Below, piece after piece: positions 50,999 to 58,264 of a DNA stretch of 64,000 bases (position 1 is its first letter; each line of letters starts with the position of its first letter). The translations under genes and the position numbers were made by a program. This DNA is from CAUZIB01 sp963578805 (GTDB taxonomy: Bacteria; Acidobacteriota; Vicinamibacteria; Vicinamibacterales; UBA8438): positions 1-64,000 of the forward strand of contig CAUZDY010000010.1 of the NCBI GenBank assembly GCA_963578805.1, written 5' to 3'. The notes beneath the pieces were generated by a model that searched no databases, had not been told where the DNA came from, and saw nothing but the letters and a program-made list of their open reading frames with translations.

Positions 50999-51465
50999 AT
51001 CGTCGCGACTTCTTGCTCATGAGAAACCGACAGGGCGCTCAAGTGGCCGAACTGTCTTGCGAGCGTCTGTATATGCACTATCACTCTCTGGAAGCTATAC
51101 AGGGGAGCGGTGAGGCGGGAGGGGGGTCACCGTCATCGGAGTTCTGGGACGAGGAACCCCAGCCAGTATTCGCTGAACGAACCAGCGAAGCTCTACTAGG
51201 CGATCTTGAGCGGCAGCTGGACGGAGCGGAGCTGCTCCGAATCCGTGACGCCGAGTGGCTGGCTGTCGATGATTTTGGTGAGAATGTTAAACGCTTGCTG
51301 GCCCGATTCCGTCGGCGTGGGGGGACGGTGGAGTACCAGTCTACCAATGTCAGTGCGCAGGAAGAGTCTGAGGCAAACCGGACCCAGGTCAGCGGTAGTC
51401 CCGTTCCGAACAGCGAGTCCTTACCGTCGCGTGGCACGGCGGGCGGGGCAACAGAAACAGACTGA
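50995..51465 (+). CDS. Hypothetical protein, last gene of the hydroxylase operon
   Basis: A 156-residue protein of unknown family. MNRRDFLLMRNRQGAQVAEL resembles the opening of a Tat leader but lacks a hydrophobic core, so it is probably cytosolic. ELSCERLYMHYHSLEAIQ, an acidic helix with LLGDLERQLDGAELLRIRDA, then EWLAVDDFGENVKRLLARFR follow; the last 40 residues are Ser/Thr/Gly-rich and probably disordered. Coupled by ATGA overlap to the BON gene. Possible chaperone or maturation role is inferred from position only. Confidence 0.7.
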   Translation: MNRRDFLLMRNRQGAQVAELSCERLYMHYHSLEAIQGSGEAGGGSPSSEFWDEEPQPVFAERTSEALLGDLERQLDGAELLRIRDAEWLAVDDFGENVKRLLARFRRRGGTVEYQSTNVSAQEESEANRTQVSGSPVPNSESLPSRGTAGGATETD

Positions 51466-51663
51466 TTTCGATCCAACGACCTTCTGATCCCCAGTCTTGG
51501 GTAAATGCCAGTCACACGTCGACACGCCTTCCAAGATCACAGAGCCATGCCTGCTGGTGAATTTGCGGTAACCTGAGGGCCAGAATCGGTTGAGAGTGAG
51601 AATGCCGCGAACCTTCGATACATGCGCATCGAGAAGACGCTGGGCTCCATCGATACATAACCA

Positions 51664-53316
51664 TTACGGCATACTTGGAGGCGATACTCGACGCATCGTC
51701 GCTTGCTCGAACGCATACGCGAGTTGGAGGAGCCGTGGCTCACTGCACGCCATTCCCGCAAAACTCACTCCGAAGGGTCTCAGCTTCACGTCGAATCCAG
51801 CGGGCATCGGTGGCTCTGACTCAGTTTCAACGAGCGCGAACGGCACAATCACAGTCGGATAACCAGGCCGCGCCGAGATTCCCGCTCCACTCGAGCCAGG
51901 AAACAAGAGCGCGTCGAGTTCCCACTTCATCATTGCCTCATCGATCCCGTGCTCGCCATTGAGCCGAAGATCGCGTTCGCGGTCAACTTCGTAGTTGCTC
52001 CGGTCCTCCTCCAGATCGAGTGCATCCGCGCCGTCGAGTCGGGCTTGGCCATACTTCAGCGTACCCGCTGACTCGTGAGCCACATTCCATTCCCGCAGTT
52101 CTGTCAATGTCGTAACTGGAACCGAGTCACCCAGCGTTCCGAGCCAGGCATTGAAGTCTCGCTTCATCCCATACGACAGGACACTGCTCTCACTCCCGTT
52201 CGCTAGCAGATTGTTTTCAGCATCGGCGTCGATGACGCTCGGGATGTCAGCCGGATCGACAATCGTCGCACCCTGCTGGCTGAGGATTTGAATCACCTCG
52301 ACCATCACCTTCCGACCTGACGCTGAGAGCCTCTCCTGTGGTTGCGCAGAACCAGGAACTGCGACCGGATCGTAGTACAGCGCTCGCGGAACGCCGATGC
52401 GCGCGCCCTGCAACCCGTCATGCTGAAGAAATGCCGTGTAATCACCGTTCGGCGGCGCCTGGCAGCGCGACGTGGCTGCATCATTCGGATCGGGCGCCAC
52501 GCCCTCAAGGACCCCGAGCAAGATGGCGGCATCGGTAACGGTGCGTGCCATCGGACCAGCCGTGTCCTGATCGGCGGTAATGGGAATCACCCCCCAACGA
52601 CTCACCCTCCCCACCGTGGGTTTGATCCCAACCAGCATGTTTGCGTTGGACGGAGAGAGGATAGAACCCGACGTTTCTGTGCCTACATTCGCCACCCAGA
52701 AACTGGCCGCAGTCCCGATGCCAGAACTTGAACCACCCGTGCCCATGACCGGACGCCCATCATTACGACCCTCCCTTGGATCGGGACGCGGATCATAGGG
52801 GTTTAAACCAAACCCGCCGAGTGCACTGTAATTACCAGGCATTCCACGCCCAATGAAATTCGCAAGCTCGGTCATGACCGTCTTCGCAAGGATGACGGCA
52901 CCGGCCTCACGTAAATGCGTCGTGAGCGTGGCTTCATACGGCGGCACGAAACCCTCAAAGACCAGTGTCCCTCCGGTTGTCGGCATGTCCGTCGTGTGAA
53001 TGTTGTCCTTCAACGCGATAGGAATGCCGTGAAGAGGCCCTCTCACGCGACCCTCACCGCGTTCACGGTCGAGTTGGTCCGCATCTTCGAGCGCATTGGC
53101 GTTGATTGCAATCGCGGCGTTCACACGCTCCTCGTAACGGGAGATGCGTAACAAGTGCGCCTCGACCAATTCCCGTGCCGTAACGTGCCCCTCCTCCATC
53201 GCGCGCTGCATCGCAGGGATGGTTGCCTCGACCACCTCGAGGTCCACTTCCGGTTCGACCACCGGCGCGCACGACGTCAATATCGTGACAAGGAGACAGA
53301 GTTTAATGATTCGCAT
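51664..53316 (-). CDS. Lipoprotein amidase (amidase-signature family)
   Basis: A 550-residue amidase-signature enzyme, lipid-anchored through Cys16 in the lipobox LTSC. Catalytic set: Lys103 in HGIPIALKDNI, the cis-Ser loop MGTGGSSSGIGTAA (191-204) and nucleophile Ser218 in GTETSGSIL. ANMLVGIKPTVGRVSRWGVI and DTAGPMARTVTDAAILLGVL are typical. Substrate unknown: peptide amides, aryl amides or nitrile-derived amides are common for exported amidases. It stands alone, facing the hydroxylase operon. Confidence 0.92.
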   Translation of the reverse strand: MRIIKLCLLVTILTSCAPVVEPEVDLEVVEATIPAMQRAMEEGHVTARELVEAHLLRISRYEERVNAAIAINANALEDADQLDRERGEGRVRGPLHGIPIALKDNIHTTDMPTTGGTLVFEGFVPPYEATLTTHLREAGAVILAKTVMTELANFIGRGMPGNYSALGGFGLNPYDPRPDPREGRNDGRPVMGTGGSSSGIGTAASFWVANVGTETSGSILSPSNANMLVGIKPTVGRVSRWGVIPITADQDTAGPMARTVTDAAILLGVLEGVAPDPNDAATSRCQAPPNGDYTAFLQHDGLQGARIGVPRALYYDPVAVPGSAQPQERLSASGRKVMVEVIQILSQQGATIVDPADIPSVIDADAENNLLANGSESSVLSYGMKRDFNAWLGTLGDSVPVTTLTELREWNVAHESAGTLKYGQARLDGADALDLEEDRSNYEVDRERDLRLNGEHGIDEAMMKWELDALLFPGSSGAGISARPGYPTVIVPFALVETESEPPMPAGFDVKLRPFGVSFAGMACSEPRLLQLAYAFEQATMRRVSPPSMP

Positions 53317-53413
53317 GACACCTATAGAATGTGATTGTAACGGCTTTAGCCCGAAGTGCTCCGAGCAAGAAAGACGGTACCTACGAGAGAGGAATTGAGC
53401 CTAGCACGTGTCA

Positions 53414-53440
53414 CGGCGGGCGGTTCAACGGGGACGTGAC
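53414..53440 (+). repeat. Dispersed 25-31 bp element, copy D
   Basis: CGGCGGGCGGTTCAACGGGG followed by ACGTGAC. One base away from copy A in the first 20 positions. Lies between the amidase gene and the small phage-like gene. Confidence 0.6.
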
Positions 53441-53482
53441 TGCGGATGCTTTGTGGAGCGCCGAAGAAGCGGAGGGCGAGGA

Positions 53483-53782
53483 ATGAAGGTAGTGGAAGTG
53501 GGAATAATCGGAGTGGATTCTGGCATGTGCTGGATCGGCGATCCAGGTTACGTGTTACCGGACGGAGAGAAAAGCAACCCTGGCCGAGATTGGGACGCGT
53601 TCTGCAAGGCGATGTTTACGGACGCCACCTCTCGGGAAGGGATCAGATTGTTCGGGCGCGGCATCGGTGTATGCGTGATGACTCCGGGCGGAGACGGGAG
53701 TTATCCCGTATCTGCAACGATCAAAGACGGAAGAATCTCGTCAGTGACTGTGCAGTTTGAGCCCGACGATGACGATGACTAG
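53483..53782 (+). CDS. Small acidic-tailed protein, phage-associated type
   Basis: A 99-residue protein: VEVGIIGVDSGMCWIGDPGY, then WDAFCKAM, GIGVCVMTPGGDGSYPVSAT, IKDGRISSVTVQFE and a terminal Asp run (DDDDD). The 'VDSG...GDP.Y' opening and the GGDG.YPV motif occur in small proteins of phages and mobile elements whose function I do not know. GCGAGG lies just before the ATG. Preceded by the dispersed element copy D, consistent with an accessory origin. Confidence 0.65.
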   Translation: MKVVEVGIIGVDSGMCWIGDPGYVLPDGEKSNPGRDWDAFCKAMFTDATSREGIRLFGRGIGVCVMTPGGDGSYPVSATIKDGRISSVTVQFEPDDDDD

Positions 53783-54134
53783 CAACAACGACGAACCGCG
53801 AGATAGAGAACACGGTCGAGCTGATGCTTCACGACACCAAGCGCGTCTGGCCTGGCGATGAACCGTTCGTCCTCTTCTAACCCACGCCCGACCAGCCAGT
53901 TAGGGAGTCGGGTCGTACGACCCTGATCCGGAGCCGGATCGCCGTTGATGCCTATTCACTTCTAACTGGTTGTCATTCGCGCGCCGCCAGAAAGGGGGCC
54001 ATAACTTGTCGCACGAGCCGTTCGGCACGGACATGGTCCTGGTCATCGTGATACTTCACGATATCGACCGCGACGGACGGCTGCTATCATGATGGTCCAG
54101 ACATCGCAGCAGCAACCAGCATAGCCGAAGCGCG
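53783..54134. other. Intergenic region with a 14-base palindrome
   Basis: No gene is supported in 352 bases between the acidic-tailed protein and hsp20. GGGTCGTACGACCC at 53910-53923 is a perfect palindrome without loop, a possible protein-binding site. Confidence 0.4.
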
Positions 54135-54587
54135 TTAGGCAACCTTCTTCTGTGTGGTCGTTCCGATTTCGATCCGGCGCGGCTTGGCCGCCTCGCTGAC
54201 TGGTACTCTCAGTTCGAGCATACCGTTTTCGAAGCTGGCACTCACCTTATCGGTGGCGACGTTCTCCGGAAGCGTGAAGCTACGGTCAAACCGGCCGTAG
54301 CCGATCTCCGACACATGTCGTTCGGCCTGGTTTTCATTGATGGCGCGCTCACCGGTGACCGTCAACACGTTATGATGCAGATCAACGTGAACGTCCTTCG
54401 GATCGATACCCGACAGCGCCATCCGGACCGTCCAGCCTTCGGTCCCAGAGGTGACCTCAGTAGACGGCACCCAGGACCAACCCTGGTCGGCATGGGGTTC
54501 AACCCACGAACACCCAAAGACACGGTCCATCTCACGGTCCATGGTGATCAATGCGTCGAACGGATTCCAACGAGCTAATCTCAGCAT
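54135..54587 (-). CDS. Hsp20/alpha-crystallin small heat-shock protein
   Basis: ATP-independent holdase chaperone. MLRLARWNPFDALITMDREM is the typical N-terminus, the alpha-crystallin domain (about 48-140) contains WTVRMALSGIDPKDVHVDLH, VLTVTGERAIN and FDRSFTLPENVATDKVSASF, and NGMLELRVPVSE precedes a short basic tail (PRRIEIG with an I-x-I oligomerisation motif). AAGGAGG lies six bases upstream of the ATG at 54587. A longer frame to 54692 has no such signal and would overlap the 58-residue ORF. Probably transcribed from the AT-rich promoter upstream of that ORF. Confidence 0.93.
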   Translation of the reverse strand: MLRLARWNPFDALITMDREMDRVFGCSWVEPHADQGWSWVPSTEVTSGTEGWTVRMALSGIDPKDVHVDLHHNVLTVTGERAINENQAERHVSEIGYGRFDRSFTLPENVATDKVSASFENGMLELRVPVSEAAKPRRIEIGTTTQKKVA

Positions 54588-54600
54588 CTGCAACCTCCTT

Positions 54601-54777
54601 CTACTCTCTACCAGTTCCGTAGAATATTGCGGCCGTTCTATCGAGTGGTAGCGAATCCGGTAAATCATCAACATCATCCACCGTATTCCCACGGGTGGCG
54701 GCTAAATTCTTCCTCAACTCTTTTAGAGCCTCCGCCCATTTATCATTATCAAACTTCAGTTTTTTAGTTTTTGGCAT
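54601..54777 (-). CDS. 58-residue hypothetical protein upstream of hsp20
   Basis: An unrecognised small protein: MPKTKKLKFDNDKWAEALKE, LRKNLAATRGNTVDDVDDLP and DSLPLDRTAAIFYGTGRE. Charged, probably helical N-half and acidic middle; no membrane segment. AAGGAG lies nine bases upstream of the ATG at 54777, and the stop is 13 bases before the hsp20 start, so the two are almost certainly one operon. Codon use is much more AT-rich than the neighbours. Size and position resemble small antitoxin-like or stress-regulated proteins, but this is a guess. Confidence 0.6.
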   Translation of the reverse strand: MPKTKKLKFDNDKWAEALKELRKNLAATRGNTVDDVDDLPDSLPLDRTAAIFYGTGRE

Positions 54778-54820
54778 AGCTCACAACTCCTTACTTCTTA
54801 TGGCATGCCTTTCCTAGCGC

Positions 54821-54890
54821 AGATCTATTTTTATATATTATCTATACAGTATCAAGTTACCTTAGTTGTATACAGTCATATACAGTACAG
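54821..54890 (-). promoter_or_regulatory. AT-rich promoter region with three TATACAGT repeats
   Basis: On the minus strand TTGATA (54850-54855) and TATAAA/TAAAAA around 54828-54836 make a plausible promoter for the 58-residue ORF and hsp20. On the plus strand the octamer TATACAGT occurs at 54843-54850, 54869-54876 and 54879-54886, which may be operator half-sites. The strong AT shift stands out from the GC-rich surroundings. Confidence 0.4.
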
Positions 54891-55497
54891 CAGGTCAAGG
54901 TATCGACAAAATGCTTGTTTGAGATGCAAGTGGTTGCGGGTAGCGCTAAGCCCAGCCGAGCTTTCAATTAACGACGTCAGTGGTTCGCGCTTCAAGTCAC
55001 CGCCGCCGTAACCCTGATGCGGCACGATCGCAGCTTAGGGGCACGGCAAGGCCGGACCTGTTTCGCGATCCTCTCTGGCGTCCACGTGAATTACCTGATT
55101 GACCGGGTTGGAACGGCATTGTTCTCCGAACGTTGTTCACAGCTCAGCCGGACCAAGTTCAGGCCGCAACCTGCTGTTTTTCTTGCAGTTGTGGCGTCCA
55201 CATACGTGCAATTCCCCTTGGGGACCCCACTGGCAACTCAGGCGGCGCACGTGTCGATTAACTACGCGGCTGTCGGCGTCACGGCACCCCGCATGGTAAA
55301 GGGTAAAACTCCCCGTGGGGAAGCCACTTTCCTCATCTAGCGCAACGTGTTAACGTTATATCTGAAACGGCGATTAGGTTTCCTCCCACCCAGAAGCCCC
55401 GCTTGAACTCAGTGAGTTTTTCCAGACCGTAAGTAACGGCCCTTACCTAATTACCCCAAGTAACGCTTGCGGTTCATGTGAATCAGTAGGCGCAGAT
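54891..55497. other. Gene-poor region with duplicate of the rhlE 3' end
   Basis: No intact gene. 55058-55232 is an imperfect copy of the sequence at the end of the following helicase gene (56835-57008). The frame of copy 1 ends RPDLFRDPLWRPRELPD-stop, matching the helicase C-terminus RLFRDPLGRQSGLPD-stop, so it is the tail of a lost second helicase gene or a partial duplication. The rest shows no coding sense. Confidence 0.55.
55058..55232 (+). repeat. 174-bp imperfect direct repeat, copy 1 (helicase tail)
   Basis: Shares with 56835-57008 the blocks TTACCTGATTGACCGGGTTG, GGCATTGTTCTCCGAA, CCGGACCAAGT and AGGCCGCAACCTG, and runs on in both copies through the non-coding flank (CACATA and CCTTGGGGAC-like blocks). 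Same orientation; about 80 percent identity by eye. Confidence 0.8.
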
Positions 55498-55521
55498 GCC
55501 CTTGCGCGGGTGAGCGAGGGC
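55498..55521 (+). other. Hairpin in the rhlE leader
   Basis: GCCCTTGC (55498-55505) pairs with GCGAGGGC (55514-55521), one G-T wobble, around an 8-base loop, 15 bases before the ATG at 55537. It could affect translation of the helicase gene with temperature; cold-shock helicase leaders often form structure. Purely structural inference. Confidence 0.4.
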
Positions 55522-55536
55522 CGGAGTACAAACCGT

Positions 55537-56880
55537 ATGAATTTCACTGACCTTGGCCTGCGTTCTGAAATAGTTCGAGCTATCGCGGGATATGCCACAC
55601 CCACGGCAATTCAAGAAAAAGCGATTCCTGTAGTTCTTGAAAGTCGAGATCTTATCGCATGTGCTCAGACTGGCACTGGCAAAACCGCCGCATTCCTGTT
55701 GCCCATCCTGCAGCAATTGTCTATCGGAAGGCCGTCTGTTCGCCCTCGGGCACTGGTCATTACACCGACCCGCGAGCTAGCCGCACAGATCGGTGATATG
55801 ACCAAGCGTTACGGAAAACATCTAAACCTTCGAAGTGCCGTTGTTTTTGGAGGCGTCGGAATGGCACCGCAAACACGAAAACTGGCAGGAGGATTGGACC
55901 TATTGATTGCAACTCCTGGACGGCTTCTCGACCATATTAGCCGAAAACAGGCATCTCTCAATCACATTCGCACCATCGTTTTAGACGAAGCCGACCGGAT
56001 GCTCGATATGGGATTTCTACCCGATGTCCGTCGCATCCTTTCTGTCTTGCCGAAGAAGCGTCAGAACCTATTTTTTTCAGCAACGATGCCAGATGAGATC
56101 GAATCCTTAATTCGGCGCACCAGCCGGGAACCGGTGATGGTCGAGGTTACTCGGCGGGCAACACCAGTCAGTAGCGTCACGCAGGTCATTCACCCTGTGC
56201 AAACGGATCGTAAGAAGGAGTTACTTAAAGCCCTTCTAAAGAACGGAAACATGCATCGAACTTTGGTGTTTACTCGCACTAAAGCCCGAGCGAACCAGTT
56301 AGCTAAGGTGTTGGACAAATCCGGCCACGCTGCCACGGCCATTCACAGTAATAAGAGTCAGAGTGCTAGGATGCGAGCATTGGCACATTTCCGAGACGGA
56401 AAGTTTGACATTCTCATCGCGACGGATATTGCTGCCCGCGGTCTTGATGTTGAAGGCATTAGCCACGTCGTAAATTTTGAGCTACCTGATACCCCTGAAG
56501 ACTACATACATCGGATTGGTCGCACAGCCAGAGCCGGTGGCAGCGGCCATGCTATTTCCCTCGTCGCACCTCAGGAACATAAGAAATTAGCTGCTATCGA
56601 GCGACTCCTCAAAAAACCAATCAAACAGGAACCGGCTTCAGGATTTCTTATTGCAACGGATGCTTCGAAATTAGAACCGAGCCGGAAGCTGAAACAACAA
56701 CCGACAACCCCATCAAGACGAAAGCTCCATAGATCGAAGGATCCCTCGTTTTCACGAAACGGTGAAAAACAGACATTCCGGACTGGCAGCAAGAAATTAC
56801 ACCGAAACAAGAGAACTCGCAGCCGACAGGAGCGCTTGTTCCGCGATCCTCTCGGGCGTCAGAGCGGATTACCTGATTGA
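55537..56880 (+). CDS. rhlE: RhlE-type DEAD-box ATP-dependent RNA helicase
   Basis: RNA helicase for ribosome assembly or mRNA decay, often cold-induced. Q-motif region MNFTDLGLRSEIVRAIAGYA, then PTAIQEKAIP; motif I AQTGTGKTAAF; Ia PTRELAAQI; II VLDEADRMLDMGF; III FSATMP; IV LVFTRTKA; V IATDIAARGLDVEGISHVVN; VI HRIGRTARAG. The basic C-terminal tail (about 370-447) is low complexity and ends RSRQERLFRDPLGRQSGLPD. ATG 55537 matches the family N-terminus; a GTG at 55510 is alternative. The end lies inside the 174-base repeat copy 2, and a copy of that tail sits upstream of the gene. Confidence 0.94.
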   Translation: MNFTDLGLRSEIVRAIAGYATPTAIQEKAIPVVLESRDLIACAQTGTGKTAAFLLPILQQLSIGRPSVRPRALVITPTRELAAQIGDMTKRYGKHLNLRSAVVFGGVGMAPQTRKLAGGLDLLIATPGRLLDHISRKQASLNHIRTIVLDEADRMLDMGFLPDVRRILSVLPKKRQNLFFSATMPDEIESLIRRTSREPVMVEVTRRATPVSSVTQVIHPVQTDRKKELLKALLKNGNMHRTLVFTRTKARANQLAKVLDKSGHAATAIHSNKSQSARMRALAHFRDGKFDILIATDIAARGLDVEGISHVVNFELPDTPEDYIHRIGRTARAGGSGHAISLVAPQEHKKLAAIERLLKKPIKQEPASGFLIATDASKLEPSRKLKQQPTTPSRRKLHRSKDPSFSRNGEKQTFRTGSKKLHRNKRTRSRQERLFRDPLGRQSGLPD

Positions 56881-57008
56881 CCGGGTTGGAAGGGCATTGT
56901 TCTCCGAATGTTGTTTACAGCGCACCCGGACCAAGTGCAGGCCGCAACCTGCGCTTTTCCTTGGAGTTTGGGCATCCACATAAGTGCGATTCCTCTTGGG
57001 GACGCCAT
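56835..57008 (+). repeat. 174-bp imperfect direct repeat, copy 2
   Basis: Counterpart of 55058-55232. Its first 46 bases encode the last residues and stop of the RhlE-type helicase, the remainder is the downstream flank. Both copies have the same order of coding tail then flank, so the unit duplicated was the 3' end of a helicase gene plus its downstream sequence. Confidence 0.8.
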
Positions 57009-57194
57009 TTTTGTTTCATCACCTTGTCTCTCCATTAACTCCCTGAAAACAAGACAGATTGTGGCGGTTCAAAACTTCTGGTCCGTCGACCAACTGACCG
57101 TCTGGGACAATCCGGCGGCCATAAGATCGCATCAACCGGCGCTGAGTCAGTGCAGTTGCCAGCGTACATTTGTTCGACAAACGGGAGGATAACG
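56881..57194. other. Intergenic region downstream of rhlE
   Basis: Apart from the repeat copy ending at 57008, nothing recognisable in these 314 bases. The last 20 bases carry the ribosome binding site GGGAGGATAACG of the creatininase-like gene. Confidence 0.4.
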
Positions 57195-58025
57195 ATGACA
57201 CGCGCGATGATCCTAATCGCGGGCCTTGCCATGCCACGACTCGCCTTGCTGGGCTTCACGCTGACGCTGGCCGGGGTCACCACATTCGCTCAGACCCCAG
57301 ATACGATGTTTCTTGAGGAGTTGACCTGGACCGAGGTCCGCAACGCCATCCAGGCCGGGACAACGACAATAATTATCCCGACCGCGGGCACGGAACAGAA
57401 GGGTCCGCACATGGTGCTGGGTGAGCACCGGTTCGTCGTGAATCATGCGGCGGGGCTCATCGCGCGTCGGTTGGGCAACGCGCTGGTCGCTCCGGTCATC
57501 ACCCACGTGCCTGAGGGTAACCTGGACCCTCCGTCCGGTCACATGCGCTACCCCGGCACCATCACGTTGCCAAACGAGTATTTCATGAAGGTCGTCGAGT
57601 ACTCGGCGCGGAGTCTGGCTGTGCACGGCTTCATCGACATTGTGCTCATCGGTGACAGCGGTGGAAACCAGCGCGGCATGCAGCAGGTAGCGGAGTTACT
57701 TAACGCCGAGTGGACAATGGAGCCGACCCGAGTGCACTTTGTCGGGGACTACTACTCCAATAACGGATTTCGCGAATGGCTTACGAGCCAGGGTGAGACC
57801 GCGGACACCATCGGCGGACATGCCGGTATCAGCGACACCTCGCAGCTCCTCCATGTGGCTCCGGAACACATTCGAGACGACCGCCGCGCCCCACTGGGTG
57901 GATTCGACGGCAGTGGTGTCTCAGGCGACCCAACCCGCGCGTCAGCCGCGCGCGGTCGGCGGGGAATCGAGCTTAAGGTCGAGGCCGCCGTTCAACAGAT
58001 CGGGACATTGATGGCCGAGCGCTAA
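57195..58025 (+). CDS. Exported creatininase-fold protein with altered metal ligands
   Basis: Member of the creatininase/Fapy-hydrolase (MftE-like) family with signal peptide about 1-33 (ending TTFAQ). MFLEELTWTEVRNAIQAGTT, then IIIPTAGTEQKGPHMVLGEH (about 60-79) aligns with the family signature GxxEQHGPHLPLxTD. The later loop reads LIGDSGGNQRGMQQVAELLN (about 152-171) where active enzymes have NGHGGN, so a metal-binding His is replaced by Ser, and the Asp of the first loop is Glu77. GGHAGISDTSQLL near 210 parallels HAGExETS. Activity may be altered or lost. ATG 57195 has a good GGGAGG ribosome binding site. Confidence 0.85.
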   Translation: MTRAMILIAGLAMPRLALLGFTLTLAGVTTFAQTPDTMFLEELTWTEVRNAIQAGTTTIIIPTAGTEQKGPHMVLGEHRFVVNHAAGLIARRLGNALVAPVITHVPEGNLDPPSGHMRYPGTITLPNEYFMKVVEYSARSLAVHGFIDIVLIGDSGGNQRGMQQVAELLNAEWTMEPTRVHFVGDYYSNNGFREWLTSQGETADTIGGHAGISDTSQLLHVAPEHIRDDRRAPLGGFDGSGVSGDPTRASAARGRRGIELKVEAAVQQIGTLMAER

Positions 58026-58264
58026 GAGAGGATCGGATTGTAACAGTCTAGATACATGGTCTAATTGGTGCGCGGATGGCCCCAGACCAAATCAACGAAA
58101 GCCAACGCCTTGCTCGCGAAGGGGAAGTCACACATCCGCGTAAACCGTCGGCTCTCTCGCAGCCCCCAGCCCGCCAGCCGTAGGGCCAGGCTACATCCCA
58201 GGCCCCGAGGCCACAACACACCGCGCACCCCGTTCTTCCCGGTCACGGTCGTGCCGCTTTCGTC

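Noticed and set aside
55017..55340. 107-residue plus-strand frame upstream of rhlE
   Set aside because: It runs through the helicase-tail repeat in a different frame from the conserved LFRDPL tail; similarity to the frame at 56762-56983 is explained by the DNA repeat.
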